Positions 17,483 through 27,497 are shown, numbered from the stretch's first letter. The stretch: 64,000 bases of DNA from Parvularcula mediterranea (GCF_013085255.1 NZ_JABFCX010000001.1:56771-120770); one strand, 5' to 3'. Notes: a model not told the origin generated them from the letters alone. Program-made: numbers and translations.

Positions 17483-18648
17483 GGCCAGACGCCCAGCGCC
17501 CTCGCCACACCGCGTAAGCCGAGAAAGAGCGTGAGGAGGAAGACGGCGCCGCCAAGAGCATTGGGAACTGCGCCATTCGTATACGCACCAAGAATGGCCT
17601 TCCTGTTCATTAGGACAAGGAGAAACCCTGCCACCAGCGGCAGCAGCACCCCATTCGCAGCCTGTGCCAGGACGATGATCGCCTCGGGCCGCGCGCCGAG
17701 CATCGCCACCCCCGTCCCAAACGCCAGCACGCTGAGCGCTGCAGGCCGGAACAGCGCCTCACGCCCTGTGAGCTCTGCGGCGACGTAGCCCGCAGCCATG
17801 GGCGCTGTGATCGCTGAGCTGAGCCCAGCAGCCAGAAGCCCCGCGCCGATCAAAAATCGGCTTCCCGCCCCGAACGCAGGCTCCAGCGCAACGACGAGAC
17901 CGGACGCACCGCCTTCTCCTCCGCCTACGGACGCCACCAGCAGGATCGAAGCGGAAACGACACCGCCCAAGAGGATCGCCAGCACCGTGTCGGCGCGCGC
18001 ATCTTTCACGGCTGTCTCGCCCTGCCAACGCCGCTTGGCCGCGCTCGCATGGAGGAAGAGGTTGTAAGGCACGATCGTCGTCCCGATGAGCGCCATCAGT
18101 ATCAGGAGGCTGCCCTCAGGCATTCTTGGCACCAAGCCTGCCGCAATGTCCCCGATCCCGGGCCTGACGATGCCGAGCGCCAGGAGAAAAGCGAGGCTCA
18201 TCAGGATCACAATACCGATCAGCACACGTTCAATATGGCGGTAGGCTCCAAGAAGAAGCAGCGCCCCTGCGACAATCGCCATTGCAGCAATACCAATCCG
18301 CCGCGCATCAAAACCCAGCGCCTCCATCCCAAGAGCCGCGCCCGCCAGATTGCCCCCTTGGTAGGCAGCGTTGCCGATGAGGATCGCCGCACCGACCAAC
18401 GCAAAGGCCGCCGCACGTGAAACTTTCCCCGTCACCCCCTCACGGATCGCCTCGCCAAGGCCACGCCGAGCACCCACACCAAGCCTTGCCGCCATTTCCT
18501 GCAGCACGATCGTCGCGCCAATCGCAAAGATCAGCACCCAGAGGAGTGACGTCCCAAACTCCTGCCCAGCGAGAACGCAGGTCGTCACCGTGCCCGGCCC
18601 GATAAAGGCCGCAGCAACAAGGGCGCCTGGTCCGATCTTCAGCTTCAT
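17479..18648 (-). CDS. Nramp-family divalent metal transporter homologue (YcsG-like)
   Basis: 389 residues from the ATG at 18648. It has about eleven hydrophobic helices and the Nramp first-helix motif GPGTVTTCVLAGQEFG. In canonical Nramps the first-helix motif is DPGN; here the sequence reads AAFIGPGTVT, as in the subgroup linked to 5-oxoprolinase (B. subtilis ycsF-ycsG). That subgroup may not carry Mn or Fe. First gene of the operon with pxpABC, so import of pyroglutamate or a related solute is a plausible role, inferred from the altered metal motif and the context. Confidence 0.8.
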   Translation of the reverse strand: MKLKIGPGALVAAAFIGPGTVTTCVLAGQEFGTSLLWVLIFAIGATIVLQEMAARLGVGARRGLGEAIREGVTGKVSRAAAFALVGAAILIGNAAYQGGNLAGAALGMEALGFDARRIGIAAMAIVAGALLLLGAYRHIERVLIGIVILMSLAFLLALGIVRPGIGDIAAGLVPRMPEGSLLILMALIGTTIVPYNLFLHASAAKRRWQGETAVKDARADTVLAILLGGVVSASILLVASVGGGEGGASGLVVALEPAFGAGSRFLIGAGLLAAGLSSAITAPMAAGYVAAELTGREALFRPAALSVLAFGTGVAMLGARPEAIIVLAQAANGVLLPLVAGFLLVLMNRKAILGAYTNGAVPNALGGAVFLLTLFLGLRGVARALGVWP

Positions 18649-18710
18649 AGGGTCCGCCTGCTGCAACGCTCGGGCGAGCCTAGGGCCCACCGCGCGCGGC
18701 CGCAACGGCG

Positions 18711-19850
18711 TCAGTCGGTGAGCAGCTTGCCCTTGCGCGCTTCAAGCACCTCGCGCCCCGCGACCTTGCCGATCACCTTGCCCTCCCAGGCCCAGCGCTG
18801 GTCATGCCGGGCGAAGAGCACGCCGTCCGTCTCGGCCAGAACTTCGGAAGGCTCACCGCCAAGGGGCGGCACAATCTCAGCCAGGACATCACCCGTCCGA
18901 ACCGTATCACCGAGCCGCGCCTTGTAGACGATCAGACCCTCCGCAGGCGAACGAAGCTGCTGCATGGCCCGCAAGGGGTGCGCATCACAGAGCAGCCGCG
19001 GTACGGCTCCCTCTTCACCTGCCACCAGCCCACGGCGGGTCAGGAACCTTAAAAGCGCCGAGGCATCACGCCGCGCATCCTCCGCAGACACACTATTGTT
19101 GGACCTCAGCTCCACCGTCGCCGAAAGGCAAGCCTGCAGGATCGGCTTGTCCGGGAACGCCGCCCCTAGCTTCACCCAAGCATGGCCGTTGGACTCATCA
19201 AAAGGCTCACCGCCGCTCTCATCGGAAAGGAGCACAGCACGCGCATCAAGCTCCGCCGCCAGATCCTTAGCGTCGGGCCAGTTCACCGTGCCAGTATAGA
19301 GGTGAAGCTGTGCCTCATTATCAGCATGCACATCAAGCACGATGTCGGAGTCGCAGCTTTCAAGAAACAGCGCCTTCTGCATCGTCTCATAGGCGTCGGC
19401 AGGCTCGATCGCGGCAACCTTCTTCCGCATCGCCTTCCTGATGATCCGGACATTCTCATCCGCGTCATCGCCGAGCTTGCCGGAGACCTTCTCCTGCACC
19501 AGCGCACAAAGATCAGGGTACCCACGGTTAAAGTTACGGTCCGTCGCCTCGTCCACCCGGCCCACAAGATAGCCGCCCTTTGTCTGGCTGAGGCCAATCG
19601 GATTGCAGACAGGCACCAGGACGATCTCGCCGAGGATCTCGCCCCTCGCCGCCTTCTCCTCCAGCGCCTCGCGCAGGCGCCGCAACACCAGCATCCCCGG
19701 CAGCTCATCAGCATGGAGCCCCGCCTGGATGTAGGCCTTGGGACGCGCACCGGGCTCGCCAAACCGCCACATCTCGATAGGCGGGTAGCTCTTTCCTCCA
19801 GAGGAAGGCAGCTCATGGGTCTCGCGGTTCACAGGGGATGGAGTGCTCAT
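18711..19850 (-). CDS. Succinylglutamate desuccinylase/aspartoacylase-family zinc hydrolase
   Basis: 379 residues from the ATG at 19850, which has AAGGA about 9 bases upstream. The zinc motif HADE (QAGLHADELPG) occurs near residue 48, with RNFNRGYP and the later zinc-ligand region IVLDVHADNEAQLHLY. The C-terminal ~90 residues are a biotinyl-lipoyl-like beta domain (ARLGDTVRTGDVLAEIVPP), common in this AstE/AspA subgroup. Such enzymes remove acyl groups from amino acids such as acylglutamate or N-acetylaspartate. Divergent from cphA; a role in handling cyanophycin-derived amino acids is conceivable but unproven. Confidence 0.8.
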   Translation of the reverse strand: MSTPSPVNRETHELPSSGGKSYPPIEMWRFGEPGARPKAYIQAGLHADELPGMLVLRRLREALEEKAARGEILGEIVLVPVCNPIGLSQTKGGYLVGRVDEATDRNFNRGYPDLCALVQEKVSGKLGDDADENVRIIRKAMRKKVAAIEPADAYETMQKALFLESCDSDIVLDVHADNEAQLHLYTGTVNWPDAKDLAAELDARAVLLSDESGGEPFDESNGHAWVKLGAAFPDKPILQACLSATVELRSNNSVSAEDARRDASALLRFLTRRGLVAGEEGAVPRLLCDAHPLRAMQQLRSPAEGLIVYKARLGDTVRTGDVLAEIVPPLGGEPSEVLAETDGVLFARHDQRWAWEGKVIGKVAGREVLEARKGKLLTD

Positions 19851-20051
19851 CGCGTGTTCCTTCGTGGCTGGCGCTGGCATGGGCACACCGGGAGCTAGCG
19901 CGCAAGTGCTTCGGAAACGTGACAGGCCGGCGCTTGACCGATAGGGCTTCGCATCCGCAGCATATTCTTGCGCGAGGGCCTCGGATCACGCACGAGCCCT
20001 GCGCCGCCTGCTGCAGGTGAGAGCGTAGCCGTCTTTGAGGGAAAGAAGAGC

Positions 20052-22793
20052 ATGAAAGTCATCCGCACCAGGGTTTATGTGGGCCCGAACGTCTATGAGA
20101 CCGAGCCGGTCGTGCGCATGGCCATGGATTTCTCGGCCCGACGCGATCTCAAGCTCTCCTCCTACCCCAAGAGCGCGGCCGAAGAGCTTCTCGATCTCCT
20201 ACCCGAGCTCAACAACCGGACCTCTGCCGATGGCCGCAATGTCGGCGAGCTCCTCCTCTCCGGTGACTGTCATCTCGGAGATGTGATGGCGTGGACGGCC
20301 CTCGGCCTCCAGCGTCAGGCAGGCGCCAAGGCGGAGATCGCCCGCTACCTCCCCGGCGAGAAGGATGACGAAGGCGATGTCCTGTTCGGCTACCTCTCCC
20401 GCTCCACCGGTGTCGAGGCAGGTGAGCTCGCCCGTCAGATCATCCTTGAGCTGATCGATCCCATCCCCGGCAAGCCCTTCCCGATCAAGGACGAGATCGC
20501 CGACTATAAGGACTTTGCCAGCCGCCGGGTCCTTGGCCCCTCGGGTCAGGCCCTCGTCGAAGCCGCCGACGCGCGCGGCATCCCGTGGCTCCGCCTCAAC
20601 GATCAGAGCCTGATCCAGCTCGGCCACGGCAAGTACCAGAAGCGCATCGAAGCGGCCCTCACCTCCGAGACGAGCTGCATCTCCGTCGATATCGCCAAGG
20701 ACAAGGAAGTCTCGATCCAGCTCCTCCGCGATCTCGGCCTTCCGGTGCCTGAACAGGAATATGCCCGCAGCGCCAAAGCTGCCGTGGATCTCGCCCACGA
20801 TATCGGCTTCCCGGTGGTCGTGAAGCCTGTCGACGGCAATCATGGACGCGGCGTCGGTATCAATCTGCGTACTGATGACGAAGTGCGCGAGGCGTTTGAC
20901 ATCGCAGCTGGCCAAGGCTCGGGCGTGATCGTTGAGAGCATGATCGAAGGCGAGGACCACCGCATCCTCGTCATCGACGGCAAGCTCGTCGCAGCAGCAA
21001 AGCGCATGCCTGCCCACGTTGTCGGCGATGGCCGCTCCACGATCAGTGAGCTGATCACAGAGGTCAACAAGGACCCCCGCCGCGGCGCAGGCCACGAAAA
21101 CATGCTCACCCGCCTCGAGCTCGGCAAGCGCGAGATCGAAGTAATGGGCGAAGCGGGCCATAGTCCCGACAGCGTTCCCGGCGAGGGCGAGATCGTCTTC
21201 CTCAGGAAGACCGCGAACCTCTCCACTGGCGGCACGGCGATTGACGTCACCGATACGATCCACCCGGACAATCAGCGCATGGCCGAGCGCGCCATCAAGG
21301 CCGTCGGCCTCGACATTGGCGGCGTCGACTTCCTGACCACCGACATCACCCGCAGCTACCGCGAGACCGGCGGCGCGATCTGCGAGATCAATGCAGGGCC
21401 CGGCATCCGCATGCACATCGCCCCCTCCGAGGGCGAGCCCCGCGACGTGGGCGGCGCGGTCATGGACATGCTGTTTCCCGGCGATGCGCCAAGCGCCATT
21501 CCGATCGCTGCCCTCACGGGCACCAATGGCAAGACGACCACGGCCCGCATGCTCTCCCACGTCCTCAAAATGGCAGGCTCCGTTGTCGGCCAGACCTCGA
21601 CGGACGCGGTGATGATCGACGGCAATGTTTCCATGAAAGGCGACATGACCGGACCCGTCAGTGCACGCATGGTCCTGCGCGACCCTGACGTCGACATGGC
21701 GGTGATGGAAACAGCGCGCGGCGGCATCGTCCGCGCAGGGCTCGGCTACCGCTACTGCGACGTCGGCGCGGTCCTGAACGTCAGCTCGGACCATTTGGGC
21801 CTTGGCGGCGTCGATACGCTCGACGACCTTGCGAGGGTCAAGCGCCTCGTGGTGGAGGTCGCGAGGGACACAGCCGTTCTGAACGCAGACAATATCTACA
21901 CGCTGCAGATGGCCGCCCATACCCCGGCCAAGAATATCTGCTACGTCACCATGAATCCGAACAACAAGATCGTCCGTGAGCATATCAAGCTCGGCAAGCG
22001 GGCCTTCGTCCTGGAAGAGGGTGCGAACGGCCAGCAGATCATGCTTTATGACCGCGAGGTCGCAACGCCGCTCATCTGGACCCATCTCATCCCCGCGACC
22101 CTCGAAGGCAAGGCCCGGCACAATGTCGAGAACGCGATGTTCGCCGCCGCCATGGCCTACGCGCTGGGGCTCAGCCTCGACCAGATCCGATCAGGCCTCA
22201 GGACCTTCAACAACAGCTTCTACCAGTCGCCGGGCCGCATGAACGTCTTTGACGAGCACGGCTTCCGGGTCATCCTCGACTATGGCCACAACGAAGCCGC
22301 CATCTCTTCGATGGTCGATCTTGTCAGCCAGCTCGACACACGCGGCAAGCGCATCGTCTGCGCCACCTGCCCGGGCGACCGCCGTGACGAGGACATCCGC
22401 GCCATCGGCGAGGCCATCGCGGGCAAGTTCGACACCTACCTCCTGCACACCGACGACGACCTGAGGGGCCGCGAAAAGGGCGCCATTCAGGAAATCATGG
22501 CTGAGGAGCTGCGCAAGCACGGCGTCTCCCCTGACGCGATCCACATCATGGACTCAGAGGAGCAGTCGGTCTCCGAAGGCCTCCAGCGGGCCGAGCGTGA
22601 CGACCTCGTCCTGATGTTCTGCGGCGGCATTACCCGCGCCTGGAAGCAGATCACCAAGTTCGAGAGCCCCCACCGCCACACCGAAGAGGGTGACACGGTT
22701 GCGCAAAAAAACCTCGCCGCGGAAATAGACGTGCCCGACGGTTACACCATAGTCTCGGACGAAAGGGGCGTCAGGCTCGCGCCCCTCTCCTGA
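20052..22793 (+). CDS. cphA: Cyanophycin synthetase
   Basis: 913 residues from the ATG at 20052; the reading frame stays open upstream to 19968 without a ribosome site. The N-terminal domain (MKVIRTRVYVGPNVYETEP) is followed by an ATP-grasp domain at about 220-470 (FPVVVKPVDGNHGRGVGINL, ICEINAGPGIRMHIAPSEG) and a Mur-ligase-like domain with P-loop LTGTNGKTTTARML near residue 490. CphA makes multi-L-arginyl-poly-L-aspartate, a nitrogen store, adding Asp in the ATP-grasp domain and Arg in the Mur-like domain. The length is typical of CphA1. The stop is 28 bases before the cyanophycinase gene, so the two form an operon. Confidence 0.95.
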   Translation: MKVIRTRVYVGPNVYETEPVVRMAMDFSARRDLKLSSYPKSAAEELLDLLPELNNRTSADGRNVGELLLSGDCHLGDVMAWTALGLQRQAGAKAEIARYLPGEKDDEGDVLFGYLSRSTGVEAGELARQIILELIDPIPGKPFPIKDEIADYKDFASRRVLGPSGQALVEAADARGIPWLRLNDQSLIQLGHGKYQKRIEAALTSETSCISVDIAKDKEVSIQLLRDLGLPVPEQEYARSAKAAVDLAHDIGFPVVVKPVDGNHGRGVGINLRTDDEVREAFDIAAGQGSGVIVESMIEGEDHRILVIDGKLVAAAKRMPAHVVGDGRSTISELITEVNKDPRRGAGHENMLTRLELGKREIEVMGEAGHSPDSVPGEGEIVFLRKTANLSTGGTAIDVTDTIHPDNQRMAERAIKAVGLDIGGVDFLTTDITRSYRETGGAICEINAGPGIRMHIAPSEGEPRDVGGAVMDMLFPGDAPSAIPIAALTGTNGKTTTARMLSHVLKMAGSVVGQTSTDAVMIDGNVSMKGDMTGPVSARMVLRDPDVDMAVMETARGGIVRAGLGYRYCDVGAVLNVSSDHLGLGGVDTLDDLARVKRLVVEVARDTAVLNADNIYTLQMAAHTPAKNICYVTMNPNNKIVREHIKLGKRAFVLEEGANGQQIMLYDREVATPLIWTHLIPATLEGKARHNVENAMFAAAMAYALGLSLDQIRSGLRTFNNSFYQSPGRMNVFDEHGFRVILDYGHNEAAISSMVDLVSQLDTRGKRIVCATCPGDRRDEDIRAIGEAIAGKFDTYLLHTDDDLRGREKGAIQEIMAEELRKHGVSPDAIHIMDSEEQSVSEGLQRAERDDLVLMFCGGITRAWKQITKFESPHRHTEEGDTVAQKNLAAEIDVPDGYTIVSDERGVRLAPLS

Positions 22794-22821
22794 CCAAAGA
22801 ACCGAGCCAAGGTGAAACTGC

Positions 22822-25026
22822 ATGCCCCTCCGATCGTTCGCGAAGCCGTCCAAGAAGGCGGCCAATCTCAAATACGCGATCATCGGCGGGCGGCTCGAGG
22901 ACGATAACCGCAGGGTCTACCGCGAGATGCGGCGGCTCTGCGGTGGCCGTATCCTGATCTTCCCCACCGCTTCCTCGGAACCTGTCGAGGTCGGCGAGGA
23001 GACCCTCGAGGTCTTCCAGAGCCACGGCTTTCAGGCCGAGGTGATGATGGTCACCGAGGACAATGGCCCGATGACGGTCCACGACCCGGCCCTCATCGCC
23101 AAGGTCGAGGAGTACGGCTCGGTCTACTTCACCGGCGGGGACCAGTCCAAGCTCCTCGCGGCCCTCAAGCCCGGCGGCATCGACAGCCCGCTCCTGAAAG
23201 CCATCCGCAAGGCCCATTCCGAGGGCGGCCTCCTCGCAGGCTCCTCCGCAGGCGCTGCCATGATGTCCGATCCGATGATCGTCGGCGGCACATCCTACGA
23301 GGCGATGTTCCACGGGTACACGGACAATGAGGAAGAGCCCGGCCTTCTTCTTGGCAGGGGCATGGGCTTCTTCCCCCACGGCCTCGTGGACCAGCACGTC
23401 ATCAAGCGCGGCCGCCTCGCCCGCATGGTCGTCGCCATGGCCCATGCCAAGGTGAAGCGCGCCTTCGGCGTCGACGAGAACACGGCGATGGTCATCGACG
23501 GCCAGCGCGGTCAGGTCGTCGGCGAGTATGGCGTCTTCTTCCTCGACACCCGCGATGCCAAGCTCGACCCCGAGAGCAAGGTCTATGACGACGTGAAGCT
23601 CTCCTACGTCGACGACGGAGACAGCTTCACCCTCCCCGGCTTCGTCGTCCAGCCGTCGGAAGCCAAGCGCCGTGTACGGAAGACTGAGATCGCCTACCGC
23701 GCACCCGCAAGATCCCAGCGCAACGCCTTCGGCGCCTACGCCATCTACGACCTGATTGCCCGCATCGTCCTCGGCGATCAGACCACCTACGCCTCGGACA
23801 CGCTCTCCGTCATCGACCCCAAGACCAAGGCGATGGCCAGCGCCACCATCCGGCGCAAGAAAGGCGTCAGCCGCTGCCTCATCGCAGACCTCGATGACGG
23901 CATCCGCATGACGGCCTTGAACCTCAGGCTCTGGCTCGACCTCAAGCCGGCAACGGATGAGCTGATGGAAAGCCGTGAGAAGCGCGGCATACGAACCTTT
24001 GGCATGGACCTTAACGAGCGGTCGCGGATCATCCTCCTGGGCTCCTCTCCTCTTTATACAGAGAAACGAGACCAGCAGGAGATCATCAGCCTGATCGGGC
24101 AAGGCCCTGTCGGCATCTTCGCAGCCGCATCCGCCGAAGCCCGCCGCACGGCGCAGGACCATGTCGACTTCTTCCGCGACCACGGTGTCGAAGCCGTCGA
24201 CCTCGGCATCACCATCGACAATGTCGACTACGCCGAGAAGAACCCGTCCCTCCTCCACCAGATCGAGGACTCCAAGGCCCTCTTCCTCTGCGGCGGCAAC
24301 CAGATCCGCCTCGTGGAGACCCTCCTTCACCGCGGCGAGGAGAGCGCGGTTCTCCGCTCCATCGCACGCGCCTACGCCAATGGCGCCACCATCGTCGCCT
24401 CGTCGGGTGCCGTCTCTGCCCTCAGCAGGCTGATGATCGCGGGCGGATCCTCTTATGAGGCGATGCGCTACGGCGTAGCCTCGGACCTCGGCCATGAGGG
24501 CCTCGTCATCCAGGAAGGCGTTGGCCTTCTGGCCGCTGGCGTTGCTGACCAGAACATCATCTCCGGCCGTAGGCTCGGTCGCCTCATCATTGCCTGTGCG
24601 GAGGAAAACGAGCCCTTCGGCATCGGCGTCTGCGACGAAAGCGCTGTCATCGCACAAAAGTCAGGCTACGAACTGACTGCCTCTGGCCGCTACGGCTTCG
24701 TCCTCGTCGATACCCGCGCCTCGGCCTTCCACAACGGCCAGGACGGCTTCGTCGCCAAAGACGTCCGCATCCAGATGTTCGGCCCGGGCGATAAGGTGAA
24801 CCTCACCTCCGAACACGTCGAACGCCTCAGCTCCGAACGCGCCTCGGCAGAGGTCTTCGACCGCCTCCTAGACCAGATCCGCCGCGAAGGCATCGACCTC
24901 GGCCACATGGAAAAAATGGGCGCAGAACCCTCCAAACGCCACGCCATCCGCATGCGCCTCAACAGGGACACCCCGCTGTCGGCCACCCTCGACCTCGAAT
25001 GCTCGAGGGAAGAGCACGATGCCTAG
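22822..25026 (+). CDS. cphB: Double-length cyanophycinase with a degenerate second domain
   Basis: 734 residues, roughly two and a half times a standard cyanophycinase (~270-300). Residues about 15-280 form one S51-type domain: Gln108 in FTGGDQ, nucleophile Ser142 in AGSSAGA, and VDQHVIKRGRLARM carrying Asp190, Gln191, His192, Arg196, Arg198 and Arg201. A linker with a small domain (about 285-395) leads to a second S51-like domain (about 400-725). There Ser528 is kept, but the elbow reads ASSGA and the DQH motif reads DQN (Asn578), with Gly where the first Arg should be. The N-terminal half should cut cyanophycin to beta-Asp-Arg; the second half is probably non-catalytic. Confidence 0.88.
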   Translation: MPLRSFAKPSKKAANLKYAIIGGRLEDDNRRVYREMRRLCGGRILIFPTASSEPVEVGEETLEVFQSHGFQAEVMMVTEDNGPMTVHDPALIAKVEEYGSVYFTGGDQSKLLAALKPGGIDSPLLKAIRKAHSEGGLLAGSSAGAAMMSDPMIVGGTSYEAMFHGYTDNEEEPGLLLGRGMGFFPHGLVDQHVIKRGRLARMVVAMAHAKVKRAFGVDENTAMVIDGQRGQVVGEYGVFFLDTRDAKLDPESKVYDDVKLSYVDDGDSFTLPGFVVQPSEAKRRVRKTEIAYRAPARSQRNAFGAYAIYDLIARIVLGDQTTYASDTLSVIDPKTKAMASATIRRKKGVSRCLIADLDDGIRMTALNLRLWLDLKPATDELMESREKRGIRTFGMDLNERSRIILLGSSPLYTEKRDQQEIISLIGQGPVGIFAAASAEARRTAQDHVDFFRDHGVEAVDLGITIDNVDYAEKNPSLLHQIEDSKALFLCGGNQIRLVETLLHRGEESAVLRSIARAYANGATIVASSGAVSALSRLMIAGGSSYEAMRYGVASDLGHEGLVIQEGVGLLAAGVADQNIISGRRLGRLIIACAEENEPFGIGVCDESAVIAQKSGYELTASGRYGFVLVDTRASAFHNGQDGFVAKDVRIQMFGPGDKVNLTSEHVERLSSERASAEVFDRLLDQIRREGIDLGHMEKMGAEPSKRHAIRMRLNRDTPLSATLDLECSREEHDA

Positions 25027-25133
25027 CCATCTAGTCGTATTATTACTCAAGAAAGTCATAAGCTTACCCTGAATGTTCTTGAGCGGGATGATGTCTTGCT
25101 GCAGTTCCTGCTGCAGGCGCCTGTTTCGCCTGT

Positions 25134-27497
25134 GTGAACTCTTCTTCTTTTCGTGTATGTAACCATTCATTAACCTCTAGGCAGGGCAGGTTGCAGGCAC
25201 GGAAGATCAGGGACTGGGCGTTGGCATTCGGCGTCGTGGGGCTCGCCATGAGCTTAGCGGCGCTCGACTTCTTCGGCATGAGCGCCGCCAGTGAGCGTCA
25301 GAGCGACTCGAACTTTCAGTCGATCGACGATGCGCTGACCTTTTGGCGCGACCCGGCGGATCAAGCGGTGACGGACTCTGTTCTCATCGTCGAGTTCACC
25401 AATCGCGCGCCGGTTGGTCCGGATGACGCGCTCCTCGAGCCTCAAGCGCACACCTTTCAAACGGCGGGTTGGCCGCTTCCGATCACGACGTTCGATGAAC
25501 TGTTGAAGACGGCGATGGCCGACGGGGCTAGATCGCTTTTCCTCGACGTTATTCTCGGCGTTCCGCGCAAGTCGGAAGAGGCCGATTTCTGCCTCTTTGC
25601 CCACCGGTTGGCCGAGGCGGGAAACATCGACGTTGAGTTCAACGGACTCCTGCTGAAGACGCTGTATCGCACGCCGCGAGTCGGTGGCGGGGCTTTCAAC
25701 CCCAGCTGCCTCACGGTCGGCGAAGAGTTTGATCTGGCTCAGTACGTGATCACGCCAGACTCCCGGCAGGGCCAGACCATGTCCAAGGTCGAGGAAATCA
25801 TGGACTATGGAGGTCTACCGGTCTTCATCGGCGCCTCCGTTTCTTATCTCAGCTTCGAACGCACACTCAAAGACATAGGCGAGGATACGAGCATTCTCAG
25901 CGAACAGCGACGGATCTCGACCCTCCAGCAACAGATCCTGGACCAGGTGGCAGTCCTTGTTTCCGTGGACACCTACCGTCAGCCTGAGAATGGTTATGTT
26001 CTCTTCCCCCAGAATGCCTATGTGAGCCCTGCACTCGCGATGGCCTATGCTCAGTGTCAGGACGATGATTGGTCAGGACCCTGCCATGCTGCCGAACCGC
26101 TCTCGAAAAACGGAGGCTCACGGACCCCGCCTCACTACATAGGTTGGGACGGTCAGGCCGCAAAAGCAGCAGGCATCGGCGATTGCGTGGCTGGGCCGCT
26201 GCGGCTTCATAAGGCGTTGGCGACCCTGCTTTACGGAATGATCCCCAACACAGAAGCCGGCAATCGCGTCCGTGAGACAACGTGTCGGCGTTTTGAAACC
26301 GTCTCGCTTGCCTGCGTGATGGACGGCTCCTGTAGGTCGCCTGGTCAGCTCACGGATCGTCACCTCTTTTTCGGCACCAGTCTCAACGTTCTTGGTGACC
26401 AATTCACCGTGCCGGTTCGCGGTGTTGTGCCGGGCGTTGATATTCACGCCACCTCTTTTGACGGCCTACTCAGAAAGATCAGCCCAAAGAGTGTACCGGG
26501 GAAAGACGGGAGCAACTTGAGGTTTTTCGGGGCAATTCTCCTCACCTTTGTCCTGTCTTACCTGCTCCGCAAGCTTCGCCGGCGTGCCCAGGGGGACGAA
26601 CCCCGCGGCCTCGACCCAATCCCAGCGTTCGCTTGGCTGTTCTCCTCCATCCCGGTGATCACCGCCTGCAAGCTCGGGATCGTGCTGGCGACGTTCACGG
26701 GTGCGCTCGGAGTCGGCGTCGGTTTCTCCGCCCTCGCTAGCCTTCCTTCGTCTATCGAATACATCGACGTCGCAAGGATATTGCCCGAGCTTCTTGCTGC
26801 AGCTTTCCTCCTTATACTAACCTTCCTATTGGCCGCTGCAGCTCAGCGTCTCCATAGCGAAGCCAAACCAATCAGCACGCCCGCCCTGACACGTCGAGGC
26901 ATGGAGCCATCTCGCATCCTGCGCATCCTCGTCCAGGCGTCTGTTCTGACCTCGCTGATCGCCATGCTCCTTGTTCCGCTCTTCGCCGGGTCAGAGAACC
27001 TGGGGCAGAATCCTTTCGGTGCTCCGATTTATTCTGTAGGCGTATCGCTCACGCTAGGTGCGCTCGCCATCCTCTTCCTCATCGGGCAAGAGCTTTGGGG
27101 GAACATCAGCATCAGGAAGCGAGAACTTTCCTGGGTGACGCAGGGAGAGCCGAAAGATGCCGACCGGTTCTTCGATTTCCTTGATGAAGTCAGGATGAAC
27201 ATCGCTGAGCGCCTCCACTATAATGGCGTTCATCTCTTCGCGCTTGCCGCGCTCATTGCCCTGACCTTCACGATCGCCAAACTTGTTGCGGACTGGCGAG
27301 GGTTGCCGCCATCGAACATGTTCGGGTTCTTCTTTTGTATCGTCGCGGTCTATTGGATCACTTTCAGGGAACGCGTTCAGCCAGACTTCCGCCTCGGTTC
27401 GTCTGCACTCCGCAGGCAGAACACGCCCGCTCCGGTGAATGATCCGGGCACCGCTCAGCTTCCAAACTCAATTCCGCTCAAGGAGACAGGCACATGA
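25134..27497 (+). CDS. CHASE2-domain multi-pass membrane protein
   Basis: 787 residues as drawn from a GTG at 25134; a TTG at 25191 after a purine-rich stretch is an alternative start. One N-terminal membrane helix (WALAFGVVGLAMSLAALDFF) is followed by an extracytoplasmic region to about residue 455 with CHASE2 features: DSVLIVEF, a G-A-R-S-L-F-L-D-V segment, GTSLNVLGDQFTVP and VPGVDIHATSFDGLL. About seven membrane helices occupy the C-terminal half, with no kinase, cyclase or GGDEF domain. CHASE2 normally senses ligands for attached signalling domains; here the output must be membrane-internal or through partners. Its stop overlaps the next start (ATGA), followed by an M48 protease. Confidence 0.75.
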   Translation: MNSSSFRVCNHSLTSRQGRLQARKIRDWALAFGVVGLAMSLAALDFFGMSAASERQSDSNFQSIDDALTFWRDPADQAVTDSVLIVEFTNRAPVGPDDALLEPQAHTFQTAGWPLPITTFDELLKTAMADGARSLFLDVILGVPRKSEEADFCLFAHRLAEAGNIDVEFNGLLLKTLYRTPRVGGGAFNPSCLTVGEEFDLAQYVITPDSRQGQTMSKVEEIMDYGGLPVFIGASVSYLSFERTLKDIGEDTSILSEQRRISTLQQQILDQVAVLVSVDTYRQPENGYVLFPQNAYVSPALAMAYAQCQDDDWSGPCHAAEPLSKNGGSRTPPHYIGWDGQAAKAAGIGDCVAGPLRLHKALATLLYGMIPNTEAGNRVRETTCRRFETVSLACVMDGSCRSPGQLTDRHLFFGTSLNVLGDQFTVPVRGVVPGVDIHATSFDGLLRKISPKSVPGKDGSNLRFFGAILLTFVLSYLLRKLRRRAQGDEPRGLDPIPAFAWLFSSIPVITACKLGIVLATFTGALGVGVGFSALASLPSSIEYIDVARILPELLAAAFLLILTFLLAAAAQRLHSEAKPISTPALTRRGMEPSRILRILVQASVLTSLIAMLLVPLFAGSENLGQNPFGAPIYSVGVSLTLGALAILFLIGQELWGNISIRKRELSWVTQGEPKDADRFFDFLDEVRMNIAERLHYNGVHLFALAALIALTFTIAKLVADWRGLPPSNMFGFFFCIVAVYWITFRERVQPDFRLGSSALRRQNTPAPVNDPGTAQLPNSIPLKETGT

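Noticed and set aside
20199..22121. Long open frame (640 codons) antisense to cphA
   Set aside because: It is a composition shadow of the G+C-rich cphA coding strand; its protein is low-complexity Asp/Ala/His-rich without a family match, while cphA is unmistakable.
22771..24657. Long open frame (628 codons) antisense to the cyanophycinase gene
   Set aside because: Shadow of a G+C-rich gene; Glu/Asp/Val-rich nonsense protein with no domain.
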